From positions 9,897 to 67,466 of the forward strand of contig MGPH01000037.1 of the NCBI GenBank assembly GCA_001797365.1: DNA of 57,570 nt, read 5' to 3'. The notes under the pieces were generated by a model, which worked only from the letters and a program-made list of their open reading frames with translations, did not search any database and was not told the DNA's origin. Position 1 is the stretch's first letter. Each line of letters opens with the position of its first letter. The translations under genes were made by a program, and so were the position numbers. The stretch comes from Deltaproteobacteria bacterium GWA2_45_12 (GTDB lineage: Bacteria > UBA10199). Shown piece by piece: positions 51,054 through 57,570 of this stretch.

Positions 51054-51809
51054 ATGAGAAAAATAGGGACAATCCTAGGATTGTCCCTACGGAATATGGT
51101 TTCATCACACTCCATTGCTTTTTTTGACGTCGATCACACCCTGATGCCGTGCAATTCGGGGTATTACACCACTTTGCGTTTGGTGCGCCGTGGGTATATG
51201 AAAAAGCGCCGCCTGATTCAGGCCGTTGGTTATTCGCTTATCTCAATTTTTCACGACCCCGATGTCCAAAAAGTTTACAAAAATGCCATTGCTGATTTGG
51301 TGGGGTTGTCCCTTGAAGAACTTTTTAAAGTGGGGCGTGAAACCTATGATCGCGATCTCAAACACCTTATCTATTCCGAGGCCATCAATCAAATTGAACA
51401 TCATCGGAATGAAGGGCATAAAATTATTTTACTCACCAGTGCGCCCTACATGACAATGAAAATTCTGATGGATGAATTAAAAGTGGACGATGTCTATTGC
51501 ATGGGGCCGGAAATAGAAAACGGGATTTTATCCAATCGCCTGTGTTTACCCTTATGTTATGGGACCAACAAGGTCCATTATGCAATCAAAGCCGCTAAAA
51601 AACACCAAGTGGACCTTAAAGATTGTTATTTTTATACCGACCATTGGCGGGATGTTGCGCTTTTATACCAGATTGGGCACCCACGCGTGGTGAATCCGAA
51701 GCGAAAATTGGAAAAAATAGCGTTAGAGAAAAAATGGCCGATTTTGAGGTGGAAAAAAATGGCGAATGATGCTGGGACCGGTCCTTCGACTCCGCTCAGG
51801 AACCGGTAA
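51054..51809 (+). CDS. HAD-superfamily phosphatase (HAD-IB, SerB-like)
   Basis: 251 residues, or 237 from the ATG at 51096. FFDVDHTL is motif I (both aspartates), LLTSAP motif II, NKVHYAIKAAKKH motif III, YTDHWRDVAL motif IV. The family removes phosphate from small molecules or lipids. Oddities: if translation starts at 51054 the first 13 codons lie in a palindromic repeat, and the C-terminal dozen (GTGPSTPLRNR) is translated from another repeat. No strong ribosome site for either start. Confidence 0.85.
   Translation: MRKIGTILGLSLRNMVSSHSIAFFDVDHTLMPCNSGYYTTLRLVRRGYMKKRRLIQAVGYSLISIFHDPDVQKVYKNAIADLVGLSLEELFKVGRETYDRDLKHLIYSEAINQIEHHRNEGHKIILLTSAPYMTMKILMDELKVDDVYCMGPEIENGILSNRLCLPLCYGTNKVHYAIKAAKKHQVDLKDCYFYTDHWRDVALLYQIGHPRVVNPKRKLEKIALEKKWPILRWKKMANDAGTGPSTPLRNR
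51063..51090. repeat. ATAGGGACAATCCT palindrome (28 bp) at the HAD gene start
   Basis: Same as the GTAGGGACAATCCT units except for its first base. It lies between the two candidate start codons of the HAD gene. Confidence 0.85.
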
Positions 51810-51855
51810 CGGGATTATTTAAAGAGAGGTCCCTGAGCGTAGTCGAAGGGCCGGG
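51774..51855. repeat. Inverted CTCAGG/TCGAAGG repeat at a convergent gene junction
   Basis: CCGGTCCTTCGACTCCGCTC and, in inverse, CTGAGCGTAGTCGAAGGGCC, with AACCGGTAACGGG between. The two genes end inside it: the HAD protein and the YgfZ-like protein each take their last residues from it and overlap by 14 bases. Confidence 0.75.
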
Positions 51856-52584
51856 GTGACGTTCAAGAATTCTCGCCATCTTTCCACCAATTTCAAACAC
51901 CGTTCCCGCTTCCTTCATCTTATACGGCACATACCCCAGACAAATTGGTTTTTGATATTTTGTTGAAAAAGTCGACGAGGTCACTTTGCCCACAATTTGT
52001 TCATCCTTCATGATGAGAGTTCCGGGTTCCGGCACTTCTTTCCCTTCGATGACTAACAATTCCAAAATCTTATTCACATGCCCCTTGTAATGAAGCCTCG
52101 CGATGATTTCTTGGCCTAGATAGCAGCCTTTAGTGAAGCTTAAAGCATGGTCTAATTTTCCTTCTTGGGGGAGATTTTCCTCGGTGACATCCACGCCCAC
52201 TTTGGGAATGCCGTTTTCGATGCGTTCGGATTCGAGGCATCCCCCTTTAGAAAAGGGGGACCGAGGGGGATTTTTCCCGTCCCCTGGAGGACGGATAATT
52301 TCAACTTTCGACAGGGGAGCTAATCTCTTAAAGTGATCCAGGACTTTTTCCACGAAAATTCGGGGTACCCATACTTCAAAGTCATCTTCGTTCCGAAGGA
52401 CATGCATATCTGCCACGACTTTTCCTTTGATGGTGAGGAGGAGATTGTAATTTGTCTCACCCGTTTTCAAATTTTTGATGTCGTTGGTGAGTTGTCCATT
52501 TAAAAGCGAACAGGCTTTTTCACCTTTAAAAACAAGGGGCACAAGATCTGTTTGAAAATAAATTTTGAGAGGTTGATCATTCAT
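51796..52584 (-). CDS. YgfZ/GcvT-family folate-binding protein
   Basis: 262 residues. TKGCYLGQE (151-158) is the YgfZ signature K-G-C-Y-x-G-Q-E; LLNGQLTNDIKNL and LGYVP are other conserved parts. YgfZ helps build or repair certain [4Fe-4S] proteins. An in-frame insertion (about 101-120, GDGKNPPRSPFSKGG) comes from a CCCCCTTT-type repeat, and the last 20 residues come from a second repeat. The core fold should tolerate both, as they lie in a loop and at the end. Confidence 0.88.
   Translation of the reverse strand: MNDQPLKIYFQTDLVPLVFKGEKACSLLNGQLTNDIKNLKTGETNYNLLLTIKGKVVADMHVLRNEDDFEVWVPRIFVEKVLDHFKRLAPLSKVEIIRPPGDGKNPPRSPFSKGGCLESERIENGIPKVGVDVTEENLPQEGKLDHALSFTKGCYLGQEIIARLHYKGHVNKILELLVIEGKEVPEPGTLIMKDEQIVGKVTSSTFSTKYQKPICLGYVPYKMKEAGTVFEIGGKMARILERHPGPSTTLRDLSLNNPVTGS
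52239..52285. repeat. CCCCCTTT/AAAGGGGG repeat inside the YgfZ gene
   Basis: CCCCCTTTAGAAAAGGGGG then CCGAGGGGGATTTTTCCC. Read in frame on the minus strand as GKNPPRSPFSKGG, a peptide characteristic of translated repeats of this kind. Confidence 0.85.
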
Positions 52585-52610
52585 GAAGAAATAACCTAGA
52601 ATGCATAAAT

Positions 52611-52697
52611 CTTGTTCCCACGCTCCAGCGTGGGAACGTAAAAGGCGACGCTCTAGCGTCGAAAACTTGTGTCCCCACGCTGGAGCGTGGGAACAAG
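52611..52697. repeat. BIME of three CCCACGC/GACGC palindromes
   Basis: CTTGTTCCCACGCTCCAGCG followed by its complement, a central GACGCTCTAGCGTC, and an inverted closing copy (CACGCTGGAGCGTGG). The order outward-inner-inverse is that of a classical REP cluster. It lies in the promoter region between the YgfZ gene and the lipoprotein. Confidence 0.85.
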
Positions 52698-52727
52698 AGG
52701 TATGGGTTTGCCCCTACACGTTATCAA

Positions 52728-53978
52728 ATGTTTCGAATATTATTTCTTCTCGTTTCCATTTTTTTAGTTTCCTGTCAATCGACACCTTCTTTGTCATCTT
52801 TATTTAAAGTGCCTGGTTTTGGTGGAAATGGGGATGATGATAACGGTCATGAAACTGTGCGTAATATCGGAGGTAATCCTTCCGCGGGCTCTCGGAATGT
52901 GTATGCCTCTGCCGATCTAAAAGCCCTTTGCGTGGATAACGATATCTGCGAGCCTTCCTATGCTCCGCTTTCGGGAAATTATTTATATACCTCGGGGCAG
53001 GATCTTTTGGATGCTACAGGCTGTAATTACGATTATGACCCCAATCTTACCTCGACTTTTGTTTTAAACCGCGTGGATGGTTCGATCAATGGACTGCGTC
53101 TTCTGTTTTCAAAAGAGGATTTGTTTTTTCTGGCGTGGGAATCGGTGCGCCACCAGATCAATCCTTATTTTTTGATGGGTATTTTGTCGCAAGAGTCGGC
53201 GGGCAATTGTTCCGCTGTGTCTGCAAGCCATGGGGAAGGTTGTTTTCAGATTACCAATACCTTTGGCCAGGCTCAGTTAGATGAAAGTTATTCCGACCGT
53301 GTGGCAAGCTGGTTTTGGACCGACCGGTCAGGCACCTATTACCCCGATGATGTGTTCATTGATGAGCTCACTTATTTTGGAAGCGAACCCGCAAGCGAGC
53401 AGTACCGGTTGACATTGGACCCTTCCGCGCATGAAATCGAGGGTGTTTCCATTTCAAGTGTGGCCAATTTTAATTTTGGCATTATTGCCGCGGGCCTTTA
53501 TTTCCATTGGCAGCCGTATTTTGTTTATGAAAATTATTCAAGTTTACGCGATGAATTAAGGGATCTTTTCCAGACCAAAGATGGAAAAAGTTCTTGGCAG
53601 GCGGCGGCCTATAATGGAGGTATTACGCGGGCGCGCCAGGCCATTGGTGATGCTGGCAATGATTTTCTAAATGAAATGCGTGAAGAAACCCAGGATTATG
53701 TCCCCTCGGTTTTGGATTATTGCCGTGAATACGAAGAAGGGGAACTCACCGACAGTGCCACCTACACCGAAGACGAGGTGGATTTCATCATCGATCTTCT
53801 CTCCTACACCTATTCCAGCGATTCGGGCATTGATTGGGAAGCAGTCAAAGACGATGTGCATCAGGTTTTCTTTGAAGATGGGACCGAAGAACTCACCTTT
53901 GTCGATGACGTGAAAGCCCTTGTGTATGTCATTTCCACTCATGCAGCCGACCTTGGGCCAGAGTGGGCGGTGTTTTAA
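52728..53978 (+). CDS. Lipoprotein with lytic-transglycosylase-like domain
   Basis: 416 residues. The lipobox LVSC lies at about residue 16. The domain INPYFLMGILSQESAGNC, EGCFQIT and AAAYNGGITRAR matches the SLT/GEWL fold, with E in QESAG as the catalytic acid and AYNGG as the late motif. It should cleave peptidoglycan at the outer membrane. A Gly/Asp linker precedes the domain; an acidic region (TYTEDEVDFIIDLLSYTY) follows it. The BIME lies directly upstream, and no clear ribosome site is seen. Confidence 0.85.
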   Translation: MFRILFLLVSIFLVSCQSTPSLSSLFKVPGFGGNGDDDNGHETVRNIGGNPSAGSRNVYASADLKALCVDNDICEPSYAPLSGNYLYTSGQDLLDATGCNYDYDPNLTSTFVLNRVDGSINGLRLLFSKEDLFFLAWESVRHQINPYFLMGILSQESAGNCSAVSASHGEGCFQITNTFGQAQLDESYSDRVASWFWTDRSGTYYPDDVFIDELTYFGSEPASEQYRLTLDPSAHEIEGVSISSVANFNFGIIAAGLYFHWQPYFVYENYSSLRDELRDLFQTKDGKSSWQAAAYNGGITRARQAIGDAGNDFLNEMREETQDYVPSVLDYCREYEEGELTDSATYTEDEVDFIIDLLSYTYSSDSGIDWEAVKDDVHQVFFEDGTEELTFVDDVKALVYVISTHAADLGPEWAVF

Positions 53979-53981
53979 AGC

Positions 53982-54080
53982 TGGTCACCGATCTTTAAGC
54001 GGTCATTGAGCGGAGTCGAAATGCCGCTCCCTTCGACCCCTCGACTCCGCTCGGGGACCACTCCGCTCAGGGATCGACCA
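53982..54080. repeat. CTCCGCTC/GAGCGGAG repeat cluster
   Basis: GAGCGGAGTCGAA, CTTCGACCCCTCGACTCCGC and CTCCGCTCAGGG, related to 51774 and 4429. It separates two convergent genes. Confidence 0.7.
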
Positions 54081-54083
54081 ATA

Positions 54084-55241
54084 CTAAAATTGAATACTGA
54101 TGCTGTCGTTTCCCACCTTCGAATAACCCAAATCACCGGTGGCTGATGCAGGAGTATAGATGGTATCTCCATTGCCACTACCATCGGTATAGACATCGAT
54201 ATTTTGAAAAGCCTCAGCCGAAGTAAAAAGCTCGTCGGCAACAAAGGTGGTGAGGTCTGCTTGAATGGTCAAAAGAGAAACATAACCATCCGATTGCGGG
54301 ACATAACCATAAAGGGTTCCGTCCGAGGTTTTTGTGACAAGCACGGACCCAATGGCTGAAGAAATGCTGTTGGTGCTGTTGATTTCACCGTCATCGGCTG
54401 TGTTATTGCTTTCAGGTACAGGAATTGCAGTCGATGAATCGAAGGTGGCGGCTACCTTATGTACCAAAACTCTTTGAAGGTTTGATTGTTTAACCAGCAT
54501 TACTTTATTATTGTCCTCATCAAGATTACTGTTGGTAATAACGCTGATATCGTCCGTGGGCACATCCAAATCAATCGTTGATGTGGCAAAGCTGACCACA
54601 TTGACAACGGTGATGAGTTGTTCGGCGGCATCTGTAGAACTATTGGCCACATATAAACGGTTTCCATTCAGGCTCATTTCATTAGGGGCCCCTAAAATGG
54701 CAATGGAAGTATTGTCCTCTGTGCCATCTTCGGCATTAAAGAAATAAAGATCCTCCCCCGTGGTGTCGGTGACATACACGCGCAAATTGGTGTTGTCAGC
54801 TTCCAGCCCGCCTAAAACATTGGTCTCTCCGGCGCCCACTATAATGGGCGAAAACGAGGCTTCCGTGATGGTGGTGCCATCAAAATCAAGAACAAGAATG
54901 CGGTTGGAAACAAGGTCCCCATCATCATTGGCCAACAATCCGGAAATAAAGAGCCGGGAGGTGCCTCCCACGGTGACAACGGCCACATGGGTGGGAACCG
55001 ATGGCAACAAGTCATAAATGGTTTCATTGCGGTGCTTGTTGACTAAAGGAGAATTGACAAGGGTTGAACGTGAAGAGGCGCTTAGGGCAAACAGGCGGCC
55101 TTCTTTTTCCAGAATGAAAAGGCGGTTATTGGTTGAATCAACGGCCACCAATACGGGCTGGTTGTATCTGTTGCTCACTTGGGACGAGCTGCAGGAAAGG
55201 GAAGAAAATAAAATTGAAAAAATAATGAGAATTCGAAACAT
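54084..55241 (-). CDS. Beta-propeller-like lipoprotein
   Basis: 385 residues with a lipobox LSC (about residue 17). It consists of repeated units of short beta strands: VAVDSTNNRLFILEKEG, LRVYVTDTTGEDLYFFN, NRLYVANSSTDAAEQL. The pattern is of a propeller without known active residues. Surface or periplasmic. Likely binds proteins or ligands. Similar in style to the gene 112 bases upstream, which shares no close sequence identity that I can see. Confidence 0.7.
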   Translation of the reverse strand: MFRILIIFSILFSSLSCSSSQVSNRYNQPVLVAVDSTNNRLFILEKEGRLFALSASSRSTLVNSPLVNKHRNETIYDLLPSVPTHVAVVTVGGTSRLFISGLLANDDGDLVSNRILVLDFDGTTITEASFSPIIVGAGETNVLGGLEADNTNLRVYVTDTTGEDLYFFNAEDGTEDNTSIAILGAPNEMSLNGNRLYVANSSTDAAEQLITVVNVVSFATSTIDLDVPTDDISVITNSNLDEDNNKVMLVKQSNLQRVLVHKVAATFDSSTAIPVPESNNTADDGEINSTNSISSAIGSVLVTKTSDGTLYGYVPQSDGYVSLLTIQADLTTFVADELFTSAEAFQNIDVYTDGSGNGDTIYTPASATGDLGYSKVGNDSISIQF

Positions 55242-55254
55242 AAAATTTTTATCC

Positions 55255-55346
55255 TATTCCCTCTCCCTTGAGGGGAGAGGGTTAGGGAGAGGGTGGTTTC
55301 AATTGGCACCCTCCCCTTAGTCCCCTCCCCTCAAGGGAGGGGAGAT
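55255..55346. repeat. CCCTCTCCCTT/AGGGAGAGG repeat pair
   Basis: CTCTCCCTTGAGGGGAGAG at one end and CCCCTCAAGGGAGGGGAG at the other, in inverse relation to TTAGGGAGAGGG and CCCTCCCCTTAG between them. It lies between the two propeller lipoprotein genes. Confidence 0.7.
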
Positions 55347-55352
55347 TTGAAA

Positions 55353-56501
55353 TCATGGGAACGACGCCACGACCTGCAATGTGCCGGCATTGATTACAGT
55401 AATGTTATTGGAATCAATATTGGCTACTAAAACGAGCTCGGTCGCTCCCCCATTAAAAGCACCCGTGGCCAGGGCAAACGGCTGGGAGCCTGTTTCAAAA
55501 CCCGTATCCGCTTCTTTTAAAGAAATGCGCTGGATTTCTTCAAGCAAAGTCAAGTCAATGACCGAAATGGATTTGTCGGACGAATTAGCCACAAAGGCCC
55601 GGTTCGTATTCGTGTTAATGACAATCCCATTGGGGTTTAATTCAACGTCGATCAATTTTACCAGAATATCGGCATCATCAATTTCCAGGGGGTCGGCGTC
55701 ATCGACCAAATCGGCATCAAAAACAAAAACAGAAGGGGGACTGCCATCGGTTGAATAAATGAAATGGTCGTCAAAAAGAATCCCGCGGGTGTTTAAAGGT
55801 TCCTGAGTGCCACCGGGATTGGGGGTTGAATCACTGACAACATGGGTGAGCGTGTTGGTGTCCAAATCGACGATAATAATTTTTCCTTTACGGTTTGAAA
55901 TGAAAGCTCTGTCATTGGTGGTATCGACCGCAATGTTTTCGACATATTTTGTGCTGGCTTTGCGAACACCAGAATCAGAAGCGCTTGTTAAATCGATATC
56001 GGTCAGGCTGTTTAGGTCGGTGTCCAAAATGTTAAGCTCTTTGTCGCTGACCACAAGAACTTCCCCGTTATGAACAGCGGTTCCAAAAGGGTTTTTCCCA
56101 ACGGTTCCCGTGGCTGTCTGGTCAATGGTCCCGGTCCCGACGGTGTATTTGATTAATTGATCGTTTTCACGAAAAGGGACATACAAGGAAGCTGCACCGT
56201 CAAAGGCGGCAGTGCCTGCATAGCGGGGCGTTGTGACAAGATCGGTTGCCGTAAGAACAGGGGCATTCGGGTCGGTGGCATCCACCGAAATGGTGATGAT
56301 GGAACCGTTTTCGTAAAAGAAATCAACGTTGGAGTTGACAAGAATAATCTGTTCATTGGCGGTATCGGCAACAACACTAATAGGATTTGGAAGGGCAATG
56401 TGGGCACTGTCAAGCGCTGTGGGCAAATCGGGGAAAATATTCTGATTGGAAGCGCAGGAGGTGCACAATAAAAAAAGAAAAATTGTTTTTTTAAGAGTCA
56501 T
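55353..56501 (-). CDS. YVTN-type beta-propeller lipoprotein
   Basis: 382 residues from the ATG at 56501, chosen because the signal peptide (MTLKKTIFLFLLCTSC, lipobox CTSC) begins there. Repeats such as NRAFVANSSDKSISVIDL, DTTNDRAFISNRKGKIIIVDL and NNITVINAG match the YVTN/NHL-type propeller blades of seven-bladed surface proteins. Function unknown; probably exported and surface-exposed. Confidence 0.78.
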   Translation of the reverse strand: MTLKKTIFLFLLCTSCASNQNIFPDLPTALDSAHIALPNPISVVADTANEQIILVNSNVDFFYENGSIITISVDATDPNAPVLTATDLVTTPRYAGTAAFDGAASLYVPFRENDQLIKYTVGTGTIDQTATGTVGKNPFGTAVHNGEVLVVSDKELNILDTDLNSLTDIDLTSASDSGVRKASTKYVENIAVDTTNDRAFISNRKGKIIIVDLDTNTLTHVVSDSTPNPGGTQEPLNTRGILFDDHFIYSTDGSPPSVFVFDADLVDDADPLEIDDADILVKLIDVELNPNGIVINTNTNRAFVANSSDKSISVIDLTLLEEIQRISLKEADTGFETGSQPFALATGAFNGGATELVLVANIDSNNITVINAGTLQVVASFP

Positions 56502-56533
56502 TGAATCAATCACCCTTCGACAAGCTTGTATAT

Positions 56534-56561
56534 GTAAGGGCAATTCATGAATTGCCCTTAC
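56534..56561. repeat. GTAAGGG palindrome (28 bp)
   Basis: GTAAGGGCAATTCA and its exact complement. The folC-internal copy at 18205 differs by one base. It lies between ppdK and the propeller gene, upstream of the latter. Confidence 0.9.
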
Positions 56562-56593
56562 ATGGATATGGTAAGCTACGTCGAACCATATAA

Positions 56594-57570
56594 TTATTTT
56601 TCCAACGCCGCGTGGGCTGCTGCCAGGCGTGCAATGGGAACACGGTAAGGGGAACAGCTGACATAATCAAGCCCGATGCGATGGCAAAATTTGACCGATT
56701 CGGGGTCGCCACCATGCTCGCCACAAAGGCCCAGTTTCAAATCTTTTTTAACCTTGCGGCCTTTTTCAAGCCCCATGCGGACAAGTTCCCCGACTCCATT
56801 TTGATCAAGCGAAACAAATGGATCGATGTCGAGAATGTGGTGGTCTACATAAAAAGGCAAGAACTTGCTGGCATCATCACGGGATAAACCATACGTTGTT
56901 TGAGTCAGGTCATTTGTGCCATAGCTGAAGAAGTCGGCATATTCAGCAATTTCATGGGCTGTGATGGCCGCACGAGGGAGCTCGATCATGGTGCCGATGA
57001 GGTATTTTATCTTTACGCCTTTTTCCTTCATGACCTGTTGGCAGACGGTTTCGGCATTTTTTCTCATCAACTTCAATTCATTGACGTGCCCGACCAAAGG
57101 AATCATGATTTCGGGGATGATTTTGAATTTTTCTTCCTTCACCAGCTCGCAGGCGGCTTCCATGATGGCGCGTACCTGCATGTCATAAATTTCAGGGAAG
57201 GTGATTCCCAAACGACAACCACGGTGGCCCAGCATGGGGTTGAATTCTTTGAGTGAATCATTTTTACGTTTCAAGATTTCGGCAGAAAGTCCCATTCTTT
57301 GGGCCAGGGCCGAAATTTCTTCGTCGGTATGGGGCAGGAATTCATGAAGAGGGGGGTCTAAAAGGCGGATGGTAACCGGCAAGCCCTTCATTTCACGGAA
57401 GATGCCCTTAAAATCACCCTTTTGCATGGGGAGAATTCTGGCCAGCGGTTTTTCGCGTGCCTCCCGCGTTTCCGCCAAGATCATTTCACGCACGGCTTCA
57501 ATACGTTCGGCTTCAAAAAACATGTGCTCGGTGCGGCAAAGCCCAATGCCTTCGGCTCCAAAATCACGGG
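56594..57570 (-). CDS. ppdK: Pyruvate, phosphate dikinase (C-terminal part)
   Basis: The frame runs past the window edge, so the N-terminal nucleotide and phosphohistidine domains are missing. The PEP/pyruvate-binding barrel is clear: [15 protein letters not shown] at the edge, [48 protein letters not shown], and [12 protein letters not shown] with the catalytic cysteine. It interconverts pyruvate, ATP and phosphate with PEP. The 3' end is separated from the next gene by a palindrome. Confidence 0.95.
   Translation of the reverse strand, partial: RDFGAEGIGLCRTEHMFFEAERIEAVREMILAETREAREKPLARILPMQKGDFKGIFREMKGLPVTIRLLDPPLHEFLPHTDEEISALAQRMGLSAEILKRKNDSLKEFNPMLGHRGCRLGITFPEIYDMQVRAIMEAACELVKEEKFKIIPEIMIPLVGHVNELKLMRKNAETVCQQVMKEKGVKIKYLIGTMIELPRAAITAHEIAEYADFFSYGTNDLTQTTYGLSRDDASKFLPFYVDHHILDIDPFVSLDQNGVGELVRMGLEKGRKVKKDLKLGLCGEHGGDPESVKFCHRIGLDYVSCSPYRVPIARLAAAHAALEK

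Noticed and set aside
1-57570. CRISPR array or cas genes
   Set aside because: No regularly spaced direct repeats with unique spacers; all repeat families here are palindromic and scattered.

Overview
This window looks like chromosomal DNA from an uncultured Gram-negative bacterium with deltaproteobacterium-like habits. The grounds are inferential: several sigma-54 activators, a CarD regulator, a TolC-type outer-membrane factor, many lipoproteins, an adenosylcobalamin-dependent ribonucleotide reductase, the long form of IspG, a futalosine-pathway menaquinone gene (mqnD) and squalene/phytoene-synthase family genes. No rRNA or ribosomal operon is present to fix the taxonomy. There is no prophage or large plasmid module. 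Housekeeping genes alternate with lineage-specific proteins of unknown function.

Layout. 1-9 kb: 3' end of ispG, a lipoprotein, an SDR dehydrogenase, a ferredoxin, nrdJ, an Mpo1-like membrane protein and the 38-codon ribosomal protein bTHX. 9-17.5 kb: carD, then a regulatory cluster of a histidine kinase, three NtrC-type activators, a STAS protein and a fused HATPase-GAF-PP2C protein. 17.5-30.7 kb: folC, a TPR protein, tRNA-Leu, a pseudouridine synthase, small orphan genes, a DEDD exonuclease, a TolC-family protein, mqnD, a CNNM/CBS membrane protein, an HpnC-like/HpnD-like pair and HU. 31-41.4 kb: gyrA, a DUF192 lipoprotein, an FHA-FHA sigma-54 activator, cold-shock protein, an L,D-transpeptidase, bioD and recQ. 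41.4-47.5 kb: an accessory island with an ORF6N protein, an HExxH-HEAT protein, brnT/brnA, a broken hicB, a tandem methyltransferase-like protein and nth. 47.6-57.6 kb: fumC, orphan proteins, HAD and YgfZ proteins, a lytic transglycosylase-like lipoprotein, two propeller-like lipoproteins and the end of ppdK.

Two layers cut across the gene list. First, five exact matches to TGGCAY-N5-TTGCT and one near match (AGGCAC) lie between genes, each upstream of a gene in the matching orientation. They precede a lipoprotein, two orphan small genes, a CNNM/CBS protein, the ORF6N gene and brnTA. With four sigma-54 activators in the same 57 kb this suggests a local sigma-54 regulon. The promoter plus an upstream double hairpin appears duplicated in front of orf6N and brnT.

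Second, the window is full of short palindromes of several families: 28-bp GTAG-type palindromes, CCCCCTTT/AAAGGGGG blocks, CTCAGG/TCGAAGGG blocks and a CCCACGC BIME. Several lie inside reading frames (nrdJ, folC, ygfZ, a HAD gene) and two supply the stop codon of the neighbouring gene. A 244-bp MITE-like element with 16-bp terminal inverted repeats and an 8-bp target duplication, and an isolated 37-bp perfect inverted repeat, add to this.
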